Source of the DNA: Acanthosoma haemorrhoidale
Taxonomy: Eukaryota; Arthropoda; Insecta; Hemiptera; Acanthosomatidae
Assembly: GCA_930367205.1 (NCBI GenBank)
Contig: OV884015.1
Span: forward strand, 36,819,288 to 36,883,287
Length of the DNA stretch: 64,000 bases
Direction: 5' to 3'
Every line of letters starts with the position of its first letter. Position 1 is the first letter of the stretch. Positions 31,780 to 41,265 of this stretch are shown here, in pieces. The translations under genes and the position numbers were made by a program. Under the pieces are notes generated by a model. That model was not told where the DNA came from. It saw only the letters and a list, made by a program, of their open reading frames with translations, and made no database searches.

Positions 31780-31945
31780 AAGGTCTGACCATTGCCACAT
31801 TGTTGGTGAACATATAATAATTGACTAGATCAGTGGACACAAAGTCGTTAATATAGGTATTGAATAAATGCGATGAGATAAGAGATCCATGTGGCCGCCC
31901 AACAGACATTAGGGTACTAGTAGAGCTTGCATTGTTTATGTATAC
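31780..31945 (-). pseudogene. LINE reverse transcriptase fragment, catalytic Asp pair lost
   Basis: A minus-strand frame reads TLMSVGRPHGSLISSHLF, NTYINDFVSTDLVNYYMFTN then NVAMV. This follows the order GVPQGSxLGPLLFxxYINDL...YADDxA of non-LTR RT. The YADD-type catalytic pair is Asn-Asn here and the PQG motif reads RPHG, so it is dead. The long open frame 31508-32119 continues on both sides without further homology. Probably from the jockey or a related clade. Confidence 0.55.
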
Positions 31946-31999
31946 ATAATACATGATATATAGTTCTATTTTTTCACACTCTAGAGTGTCCTCTTGATG

Positions 32000-32460
32000 T
32001 TTTGGCCACCCCTTCCCCCACTCTTGCTGGTCAGCCATATCCTCTTGATGTGATCCTGTTGATAAGTGGGTACAAGGGCCGCCTCGAGTCGATACTTGGA
32101 GTGTATTATAAGGCCTCAAGTGGTGGAAACCCTTAGCCCCATAAATCCCGAACCACTTGATCCCGAAGCAACACGGCCTGACAACTGGGTAAACCCGCTG
32201 ACAAGAGTCTGTAAACAGACAAACACACTGCTATCTTTCCAGCTGCGGCGCTTTCATCTTCTGAAGAGCTTGGCCAGTACTCTATCTACCGGCCTAGCCC
32301 TCAGCTATATCTCATGGAACCAGCCCTTCACCCTCCATCTCCATCTGAAGGAAATACGATCCAGGGACTATAGGGCACTCCTACAAGTTATAGGGAATTG
32401 CTTATCCAGGAGTTTTCCTGCAGTTATTTTCTATACCCGTATGTTGTCATTGTGAACTCA
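32000..32460 (+). other. GC-elevated stretch with a 129-codon open frame, unrecognised
   Basis: The plus frame 32066-32455 starts with ATG and is Leu/Ser-rich, with no domain or splice support. The block may be part of a mobile element next to the LINE fragment. No function is proposed. Confidence 0.2.
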
Positions 32461-33350
32461 AAACTGACCGATATAGATATCCGTAAACCCTTTCCATAGC
32501 GTTGTATTATTATTATTATTTTTTTTTTTTAACTTTGATATGAAATACTTAAAATGCCAATATACTTAACATGGGCGTAATGTACAATAATTAACTCTTT
32601 CTTCTTTGACATTCCAGATGGTTTAAGTTGCGACCTCTCCCTAACTTATTTCCTCTCTCTAAGATGTTCAAGATGTGTCAAAAGTTTAAGAATTTTCAAA
32701 TATAATTTTTACATGTGACTTTAAAAATTATACAAAACTTTTGTATCTAGGTCAACGAGGTCAATGATGAGTTCTTCTAATTTTTAAACTTAGCCATATT
32801 GAATTCCCCATGACCAAAGTTTCGCAATGACTTTAAACCTCGCGTAAATGTGGGTGGGACACCTAGTAACCTCTTAATTTAAAGTTACCTAGCAGAAATA
32901 TACTCTTGCATGATCGGAACTCGAACCTTATTACTAACTATCTCGATAAGTTTAAATTAAGGCGTCGCAATGTGCCTGCACTGTCAGGACTTGCTCAGTC
33001 CCCGGCCGAGTATTATGGAGGCCCCGGGTAAAAGTCCCGATCTTCCAAGTATATTTTTTCTTTCACTAATAATTATTAGTTATCTAATTAATAGTATACT
33101 AATAAAAGCAATATTCCAATCAAATTAGTTAGGAAACCCGAAAGGGTTTGGTTTATTATGAGTATTTATAAACCTTTTTATATTACTTAGAGTTGGCCTG
33201 TGCTTTTTATTATAATTTATATCGAAAGGTTGTATAATTCTACCATCTTATTGCTACTTATATTTTCATCTTCATTTTGACATAATACTGCTCCTTTATC
33301 GAATTTTGTTCCATAACACCTATCATTCATAATTATTAAGGGAACAAGTA
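32461..33350. other. AT-rich DNA, possible SINE fragment
   Basis: A (TTA)n/T run lies at 32505-32530. On the minus strand TAAGGTTCGAGTTCC near 32908-32922 looks like a pol III B box. 32960-33050 is a GC-rich stretch ending CGGGTAAAAGTCCCGATCT. Both hints are weak. Confidence 0.25.
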
Positions 33351-33354
33351 AATT

Positions 33355-33420
33355 AGTGAAGGTGGTTCGAACCCACCTCCTCATGTCCGATCAGGCGTTC
33401 TTCCATTCCAGACCTGGTTG
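33355..33420. repeat. tRNA-like sequence with near-perfect B box
   Basis: GGTGGTTCGAACCCACC (33362-33378) is a self-complementary T-arm-like string that matches the pol III B box on both strands. No good A box or cloverleaf was found, so a tRNA-derived SINE remnant is more likely than a gene. Confidence 0.3.
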
Positions 33421-33430
33421 AATTTTTCTT

Positions 33431-33545
33431 AGGCTAATAGTTATTAAAACAGTGGAATTACAGACCAGCACCTGTTACTATTATCAAGACTTTAATAATC
33501 TTCACAAAACTCTTCACCGTTCATCCGTGGTACTTTAAAATACAT
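33431..33545. repeat. Dispersed repeat R2, copy 1
   Basis: TTAGGCTAATAGTTATTAAA, ACAGTGGAATTACAGACCAG, ACTATTATCAAGAC and CTTCACCGTTCATCCGTGG recur at 34372-34488 in the same order. The end is followed by an (AT)n run at 33560-33580. ATCCGTGG is duplicated at the end of this copy. Confidence 0.75.
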
Positions 33546-34107
33546 CCGTGGTTCTCAATATATATATATATATATATATAAAGGGTCTCTGATGAACACT
33601 ATTAGAGAGTAAATGAAAACGTATGCTGCTAGAGGTATCGGTATTCAAACGAAATGAAAAAAAAATTGGAAGGGTAGAAGGGATTCTAGGACGGTAGGAG
33701 ATACAAACGCTTGAGGCAAGTGTAGAAGGAGTAAACTTGTGGTTTCAAGTATTTCATGAAACAATACACCATTATACGTAGTAGATATGCATAGAAACAA
33801 ACAGCTAACACCTTAGCCTCGGGGAACTTTTGGATAATTGGTGTGGTACTTTTTGACCAACAATAAACTAAGAGTACCATGTATACTTCACTCAACAAAG
33901 CCTCTAGTCAGAAGAGAGTTAGTAATAAGAGTAAGAGTAGTAACATTGGGCAGGCCAGACTTTGACGCCACCAACCCAACGCGGCTAATACAATGATAAA
34001 CCTTATATCACGTAATTATAAAAATATAAGTTTATGGTATTCCAAATACCAAAAAAAAATTAAATGTAGTACAAAAATAATATTGTATTTTTTTTTTTTT
34101 TTCTATG
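33546..34107. other. AT-rich DNA, no gene seen
   Basis: (AT)n at 33560-33580. The minus frame 33686-33898 has no supporting features. A T-run at 34089-34103 is the poly(A) tail of the next repeat on the minus strand. Confidence 0.4.
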
Positions 34108-34272
34108 CTCTCTAGTTAGAATTTTAGGATGAGGGAGAAATATAAAATATTTAGGGTGATCGGATCCTTGTACTAGGAGGACCTGCTTGAAGGTGGTGTG
34201 AGAGGAGTAAGGAGTGTGGGAATCCTCGGTGGAGGTTGATTGTTACGGTACAGTGGTGAGAGTCCACAGGTA
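34089..34272 (-). repeat. Dispersed repeat family R1, copy 3, with poly(A) tail
   Basis: Best copy of the family also found at 16010 and 6225. Read on the minus strand it ends in ...CTAACTAGAGAGCATAG and a run of A, the mark of a retroposed sequence. Confidence 0.75.
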
Positions 34273-34371
34273 TAATATTGTACGAACATAAACTTTTCTT
34301 TTTATTAATTATACAATTAATGAAAGAGGGAGGGGCTATGACTGAAATGTCTTAAAAATACGCAACAATGG

Positions 34372-34488
34372 TTAGGCTAATAATTTTTAAAACAGTGGGA
34401 TTACACACCAGAATCTACTACTATTATCAAGACATTAATAATAAGCTGTATCTTCATAAAACCCTTCACCGTTCATCCGTGGCTTTAA
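34372..34488. repeat. Dispersed repeat R2, copy 2
   Basis: Same order of blocks as 33431-33545, about 940 bp further on in the same orientation, with a 9-base insertion near 34443. Confidence 0.75.
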
Positions 34489-34934
34489 AATATTATGGTT
34501 GTGGAGTATTTCACTCACATGTGAATGGGAATAAATAGGGCAAACGAGAGCCCTCATTATATATAGAACTTTTTGAACAAAATAATTTCTTTGAATTTAT
34601 AAATTTTATTTTTCACTTCTGAACTGATTTTGCTCAAATATATTAGATCAGTGAGAGGGACTAGACCTCCAAGAAGGTAGGTATACTTAGCTCCCTACAA
34701 AAAAAACGGAGGTCCACTAAATGGTCCCTTAGGTGAGAAACAAATTTGCTTAGATAAGGGAATTGTCTTTTTTGTGCTCTCAGGCGACATAGATGGTGTA
34801 GAAAAAAAGTTATTTCTCTGTTAGCCAATTAGTGCTGTGCTCAACTTCTAAAAATAACGCTGCACTTCTGAATTATTTCCCAACAAGAATGGTTTATTGA
34901 AATGTTTTAAGTGATATCTTTCGTTAGCTTATAG

Positions 34935-35088
34935 TTGCCAATCGGTGAGGTAAAATTACGTTTCGGTCAATGCAATGACATCAAAGAGCGTTTGTTCAAC
35001 ATTGAAGAAGGTTTACATGGGAGCTTAATAGGTGAAGAATTACTTTCATTATCGCACTATCTTGCAAGCGTATTTTCTAATGATACTG
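34935..35088 (+). CDS. Candidate internal exon, 154 nt, unknown gene
   Basis: Acceptor CTTTCGTTAGCTTATAG ends at 34934 and a consensus donor ACTG|GTGAGT is at 35089. The frame LPIGEVKLRFGQCNDIKERL, FNIEEGLHGSLIGEELLSLS, HYLASVFSNDT is open, balanced and protein-like, starting in phase 0 and leaving one base. Without the donor the frame would run on to a stop at 35144. There is no ATG in the exon. I do not recognise the family; the frame contains one Cys and no membrane segment. Neighbouring exons were not found. Confidence 0.45.
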
Positions 35089-35645
35089 GTGAGTTTACGC
35101 TAATGTCAATGTGTTCTACACATATAGCACCACGCATTATTTAATTCTCCTCGAGCGATTTAAAAATTAATGCTTTGTCGAAGATTATCATCTTTTATTA
35201 TCTAAAATGGTCGTAAATCTTGCAAAACTTATTAGCTCCTCTTATATTACCTATTAAATATTCATAACTTATATTGGAATATTGTAAACCCTATCGCATC
35301 CTGTTTTTCTTTATTTTATTTTTACAATCGTTATTGGATGGAATGGAACATGAGTGGGCCTGTTTAACGCTCTAAAACTGATCTTTTGCGCACCATTATT
35401 TTGATTTAAAATTAATTTTAGCAAAACCTGAAGAGCTTTGAACTTAATCTACAGTATTGAAACTTGAATAAAAAATGATTGACGATGAATAATTGTGATA
35501 CAAGATTTTGTAGTTCCTTTAACAAGTCATAAATCATTCATTTTCCTTCGATTATCTGTGCTGTTTTGTAAGTGGGAGATGAAATCATTGATGGAAGGTT
35601 CCCGCTCCATCTCGGGCTGAGAGGGGCGAGGTTACTTACAGAAAT

Positions 35646-35675
35646 AAGAAGAAGAAGAAGAAGAAGAAGAAGAAA
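35646..35675. repeat. (AAG)n microsatellite
   Basis: About ten AAG units, immediately before a GC-elevated block. Confidence 0.95.
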
Positions 35676-35729
35676 CAAAATAAGAGAAAAAAAGATGAAT
35701 GAAAATATTAGTAGCGAGGTTTGTTGAAA

Positions 35730-36070
35730 TATGTAAAGTGGCCATAGGAGGGAGACGAGACAGCCCTAGGCTGGTGGTGGCGCGGACTGGTGGGCGGTTC
35801 GTCATTAACAATAGGAGTTTCCCACGACTGCTCCTTATCTGCTTCTACCTCGTTGGATGGTCTTATCTAGTCGCTCATTACTCCTGCCTCCCCCTTGTCT
35901 CTACAGATCTCCATTGTCAACCCTGTCTCATTCGTCCTTTTTTTGCAAAATCATGTCCGAGACCATTTCTCATTCGATCTACACCCAGTGTCACATCTGA
36001 GATCGACATCCTCCTGGCGAGGGTAATGTTCCTCATTATCTCCCCGACCTGGAGGTGTCTGTCCTACTAA
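35730..36070. promoter_or_regulatory. GC-elevated block, possible regulatory element
   Basis: Less AT-rich than its flanks, with TTATCT and AACAATAGG motifs (GATA- and Sox-like). The 123-codon frame 35699-36070 across it is Arg/Leu-rich and lacks support. Could be an enhancer, an exon of a non-coding RNA or a repeat. Confidence 0.2.
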
Positions 36071-36844
36071 TGAATGGCGTCGAAATAAAACGAACACACT
36101 GTCCGATTGTCTTTTAGGTTCCCCGAATATCTTAAGCTCAAAGCCTCTTTATCCATCTTAAAGTAAATCAACCAGTTTTATCAATGAAGATAACTGGTTG
36201 GTCCCTAGATGAGCGATTACGCCATTTACTTTTACTCCAATTTTCAAATTATTAAGCTTCATTTTATTTATTTTTATCATTTATATTGCAGCATCCTTAC
36301 GCCTAATAAATTAAGATAATGAAATCTAGTGTCGTTATTCGGAAAGAGAAATTTAACATAATTACCATAAATTTGGAAATATGACTATTTATTGACTTAA
36401 CATTACATGCCTGAAAAGAATGTCTGGTTGTGAAATAATAAGAGTAAACCATAAATTTGGTTATATAATTGAATTGTACCAATTCACTACCTTCCTGATT
36501 CCACCCGCCTCCTTTAGGCATTCCACACCCTATATCCTTTTCATAAATCCTTCAAATGGGGGACTCCCCTTAGTGAAAGGCACTCATTAGGTCAAAATAA
36601 TTTTCCTCCACATCCTATTTTAATAAGTTTGAGAGCTAAGAGGGGAAAAAAAAAAAAATATAATAGAATAATTTATTAGTTTTTTGAAGGAAATGAATCT
36701 CGTAAGTGAAATGAATCTAAAATATAATTAATAACTAATGTCGAACTGGTGATGTCTTCGGTATACTGGATGTTGATCTGCCTACATTAGGGAAATTATT
36801 ATACAGTTCAAAATTCGCCTTTTGAACTGTATTATAATAATTGA

Positions 36845-37245
36845 AACTTCTTTATGGTGATGAACTTACAATCTGCCTTATTAGGCAATAAGTGATTGTG
36901 ATAAATGTTCTCATTTATACCATATTTACAATTCTTCATTCACTCACTAATTCCTACAGTATTTACAAACAGCCCAAAGACCTCCCACATGGTTGTCACC
37001 TTCCTGGCATGCGAAAGAGGAAGCGGTGTCTTGGGAAGTCCCCCACGCTCCTCCGTCAGCCGCGTCACCGGATACGAGCCAGTGGAGGCTGACGAAGTGA
37101 GCGAGAGCCACAAACGCTCAGGACATGATTGGAGAAACTGGCCATTGCCAGTACTCCCGCTCTCACCTATTTATAGCAGGTCACGAGTTCACTGCCGTGT
37201 TAGTCTCCAAGGAGGATTATAGGAATGAGTGGTGCAGAGACTGTG
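36845..37245 (-). mobile_element. Jockey-like LINE, 3' UTR
   Basis: On the minus strand it follows the ORF2 stop and runs to the element end near 36845 (...CAATAAGGCAGATTGTAAGT). Near the end lies the inverted pair CCTTATT/CAATAAG, a possible recognition hairpin. The plus frames 36892-37092 and 36905-37222 are shadows. The most complete copy of the family found also at 9417, 16613 and 47383. Confidence 0.85.
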
Positions 37246-37640
37246 CTACGGGATTAGGGTGGTTGGATAGGTTACTTGGAATTTCATGAACTTAAAAGGG
37301 ATGAGTTCATAAATGTAAGGTATATTAAGATCATTATGAAGGGTTTTATTGCTGACGTAATAAGGGGCATTTATTATTGTTCTTAGGACTTTTGATTGAA
37401 AGGATTGGATACACTTGATGTCTTTTTTGCTGTCCCCCATAGCTCTATTCCGTATGTCCAGATTGGCTTAGGTATATCTTTGTAGATTAGTAGTTTATTT
37501 TCTATTGAGAGATGGGATGTCCTTTGAAGTAGTCTGTACAGTTGTCCAAAGCGTCTGTTTAGTTCTTGCCCTTTTTTAGCCTCGTGTCAGCCTTTTGTCG
37601 AGATGGAAGCCTAAGCACCGTACTGTCTCGGATACAGGGT
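37246..37640 (-). pseudogene. LINE ORF2 C-terminal part (jockey clade), frameshifted
   Basis: Read on the minus strand: VRCLGFHLDKRLT, then in another frame RRFGQLYRLLQRTSHLSIEN, KLLIYKDIPKPIWTYGIELW, and in the frame ending at 37246 KDIKCIQSFQSKVLRTIINA, PYYVSNKTLHNDLNIPYIYE. The blocks YLGxxLDxxLTW, NKLLIYKxILKPIWTYGIxLWG and IQxFQxKxLRxIVNAPWYVxN are diagnostic for the region after the RT domain in jockey-clade LINEs. At least two frameshifts; truncated 5' at about 37640. Confidence 0.85.
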
Positions 37641-37644
37641 GTCG

Positions 37645-39715
37645 GGTCCCGATAATTATTTATGTATTTATTTTTTTTTCTCGGAAAAGGTTCTTTTTTT
37701 TTTTTTTTCTCACTCACGTAATTCTAACTATTAATTTTACTTTATTATTTAAATACCAGATGTTTTGTTCTTGTTATTTTACTTGATGAATTTGTTGAAA
37801 GAAAAAGAAAGATTAAAGATTGTAATATTTTTTTTGTGACGAGATGTCGTTTATGTCTTAGCAAGTAAGAAGGTGCAATCTGATGCGATCAGCATCGAGT
37901 TTGTTTTTGAATTGAGGATCAACTCCGATCGTCAACGAATTACCGGGGCAGTCCCATGAGATTTGTTAAAGAAGGTCACACTGAAATTTTCGTCGTATGA
38001 TGACCCCACACTTCATAGCTGCCTTCACACCTGAAATCAACCACCCCAACCACGTTACCAATTGTTGGTTATTAGAAGATCGAGAAGAATTTTTTCTTCT
38101 CCCTTTGGGATTTCCGGTAAGAAGTTATTTCGTTTTCCACACACACCAACATATCTCTGGATTCAACTCACGCCCTCATTCTACCTTCAAGAATAGAAGG
38201 CTATTGACTATCGGTTATTGACACTCTTGTAAATTTAGAATAGGAATTTTGTAAATGGTATTAGTAGTTTATAGTTCGTTTTTATTTATCAAAGCTAAAG
38301 GACATATATATTTTTCTTTCAATCTATTTTCGGTTACTAACCCTGTTATTAACACTAGTTTTAGTTGATATATTAAATTGTTAAGAAGTGTACTTTCTTA
38401 ATTCCACATTATATATGTATTGCCATTTTATAATTTCAGTTTTTTTGTATGATATTACCTCGATTTTCTTTTTCTTGTGTACACAATCTTGTTGGTTTTT
38501 TTTTTTTGTCTAGCTAACCAATAGTTTTTTTTTACTTTTTCCTTGTTTTTATGGGAAAATGAAGGCATCCACCGTCGGGCTTTTTGTTGAATTTCACAGC
38601 CGGAGATTGCAAGGGAAGTTTGGCGAATTAATATTACTAGCACCTTCTACCACACAGGGAGAGGAATGGAATTAAAACAAACTAGTTGACAAGACTTGCG
38701 GCAGAGGGTGGAGGTAATGCTTTTGAACTGGGAAAATAAATTATGAACAGCTAATATATCAACAGAAAAATCATATATATACCTTTTGATGAGACTTGAG
38801 GAAGCTAACATATTTGCGAGAATGAGGTATTTTTGAAATAATTGGCCACCTGTTTCTCTGAATATCCCATCCATTACTTGCAATTCTCAATGAATATACA
38901 CTGCTCTTGTTAAACAGCATTCGAACCTTCACTACCGTTCAGATATTTCCGCAGCTAGTTAAAATTTATGAACACTATACACGTTTTGAAGTATGAATTC
39001 CTTATACTAATATATTTTCATTCAAGGATCATTTGCGTACAAGTTTGTTCAGAATATTCTGCTCCTATAGCAGACTCAATTTACTTTGCATCTCTTGCTT
39101 TGCCTAAACTAATATGTGCAAATATCAAAGCGGGCATGGTTGCCTTATATCCAGCCACTTCTAAGGACGATAAAATTTTATTAAGCTTCCTTATATTTTT
39201 ATTAAGAAATGCTGAATAATGAGGTACTGTTTTTCCGAATGGATACATCGTATACATAGATACACCAGGCTCTGCTTTGGACCTCTAACCTTCAAACTGT
39301 CATAACTTTTCTTTTGTTTCGTTCCTTGCTTAAGAATAACCATACCTTTAGTTCACCTTCGGTCAAGTTTTTTTTAGTCTTCCCTGAGCTTTCGATATAG
39401 TACATTTTTTATTTTGGGACCAAGTCCTTTTCAGAATTAAAATCTAGCTAACAAAAAAAAAATCACATGTCACAGAAAATGATCAATTAATAAACGCAAA
39501 TAAATAATTATATTAAAGCTCCCAAGTAAATAAATTGATAGATGGAACGTTATAAAAATAGAAATAATAAAATCTATAAAATACAATATTATGACATATT
39601 GATATACATGATGAATAACATATCACATAAATAAACAATAGTAAAAAGTAAGGAAAGTTCTCGCCAAACACCTGGATTTACAAAGGAAAGAAAAGAAAAT
39701 AAGAAAAATAATATT
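37645..39715. other. AT-rich DNA with T runs; one weak frame
   Basis: T runs at 37695-37710 and 38500-38506. A donor-like TTTCCG|GTAAGA at about 38116 follows a frame from 37997 (MMTPHFIAAFTPEINHPNHV...), too weak to call. 38960-39222 is described separately. 39310-39715 is AT-rich. Confidence 0.35.
39033..39222 (+). CDS. Possible terminal exon, unrecognised
   Basis: An acceptor-like GTACAAGTTTGTTCAG ends at 39050 and the frame then reads EYSAPIADSIYFASLALPKL, ICANIKAGMVALYPATSKDD, KILLSFLIFLLRNAE and a TAA. It is hydrophobic at the end and could be chance in AT-rich DNA. No family recognised. Confidence 0.2.
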
Positions 39716-39719
39716 AGTT

Positions 39720-39960
39720 ATAAATAAATAGTCCATAAGCTTGCAATCGTATGTCTGGGTGGTGAGGTGTTGTTACAGAAGTATTTTTTAGGTCCATAAG
39801 GATGAAGCATGGATACTAGGAATTGGAGAGTTCCAGAGAGTGGTGGAGCAAGAAAGGAATTGTTGATAGCTGTGTAGTTTTGTGGGCAGGAGTATAAATA
39901 TCGGAGGGACGAGATCATGCGTTCCGGAAGTAGACGAAGGATTTGAACTTAGTTTATTGC
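39720..39960 (-). pseudogene. LINE ORF2 extreme C-terminus
   Basis: One minus-strand frame reads LPTKLHSYQQFLSCSTTLWN then SPIPSIHASSLWT, stop, and HLTTQTYD. The pattern of a Tyr-rich stretch, F-L, then T-x-LWNSLP-x-SI and a short helix is the usual end of many LINE ORF2 proteins (FLPRTIRxWNSLP). The longer frame 39718-39918 is a shadow. Short and broken. Confidence 0.45.
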
Positions 39961-40774
39961 GATTTTATTTGTTACTTTGCTTACATTTCCATCCTACTTA
40001 CTGAGAGCATGCCCAATCCTTCACACTTACACCTAGTATGTATAGAATGATCATTACCAGCATTAGCTCTCTGGTTCATTTGTTGAAATAAATGATTCAT
40101 GCTTTGACAGATTTACAGGCAGAATTGGGCATGGGGGGGGGGGGTACTATTTTTACTATTTAACATAACATGGTTACTTTTAAAATGGTTACTTTTAACA
40201 TAAGGGGTTGCTATTTAAAATAAAACTAGTCTTGGTGTCAGTAACTTTTTGGCTAACTATTTATTTTAATTATCTTTGTTTTGGTAACCAATTTGATCTA
40301 GCGGGTAATGTTCTTGATTTTAGAGTTCTGAACTTACCCGCATTGATGAACGTTATTTCTGTACAGGAGCTGTACAAATATTTTGGATTTCGTTCATCTA
40401 TAAATTTACGTATAATGCTAAAAATTGAATTTTCATCGAGTCTTCAGACTTAAACTCCACGCGTAAACTATTCATATGCTGTTCGTCTGAACCACACAAT
40501 CTGCATTCCGCTTGCGTTATCCAACAATATTCATAAAAATCATGGGCTCATAGAACTCTTGTAAGTAAACAGTTGACATTTACTGTCTAGCTTATGGCCT
40601 ATGAAAATTTATTGATGATTACTTAATGCAAATTCGTTGTTTTGAATGTCTTAAGAAGTAGGTACCAACTCTACATGCTGTTTATTTGTTTCTTTAGTTC
40701 TGCGTGTACACTCCTATGTCTTGGGAAAGAGCTTGACCGCTTCCTTATACTATGGTGCTCTTTAACATTGTATC
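39961..40774. other. AT-rich DNA, one weak frame
   Basis: The 81-codon frame 40208-40453 has a hydrophobic start but begins with TTG, and lacks splice or family support. A G run lies at 40133-40143. Confidence 0.3.
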
Positions 40775-41265
40775 TCTAGCACTGATAACGGGTATACTAT
40801 GATTTGATGATGTATATATCAGTTATCGGTATTCAGAGGGTTTAATTGGACAAAAGCAGAGGCTTTTTGCTTACATTAATTTAATATAATTCAACCACTT
40901 GTTTTATTGATTTACGAATTGCAACCTTGGTTCTAAATAATGATAAGGAAATGTGACAACAATAAAGCTATGTGATAAAATCATTATTGCTGCATTGTTT
41001 ATCAGTATTTTCTCATCGACATGTAGTCCATTCAAAATAGAAGAACTTACTGTTGTCCACATCTTCACTAAATGTCTACTTCACTAAACAACAAACAGAA
41101 CAGTAACGACCTTCATACATCGGACAATACATCATCAAAGACATTACCATATCAAAGAAGCTTAAATTTTATCAGATTAAAGTATTTCTTCCTATATTCA
41201 GCTTTGTCTGTGTAAAATTTGCGAGCTCATTCAACTACTCAGACTGGGCGGGAACGGAGCTGTGC
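40775..41265 (-). pseudogene. Duplicated promoter and signal-peptide-like exon, copy 1
   Basis: On the minus strand: an upstream block (CGCCCAGTCTGAGTAGTTGA, about 41255), a possible start ATG at 41116 followed by MKVVTVLFVV and a stop, then a donor ACA|GTAAGT (exon end 41051). Further on, a conserved island with ATCATCAAATCATAGTATAC and CCGTTATCAG (40811-40777) looks like a branch/acceptor region. The same blocks in the same order are found at 43990-44345. Relative to that copy two single-base indels break the frame here. Confidence 0.4.

Noticed and set aside
35699..36070. 123-codon plus-strand frame
   Set aside because: Composition-driven; contains a T-run-coded hydrophobic patch and no recognisable domain.
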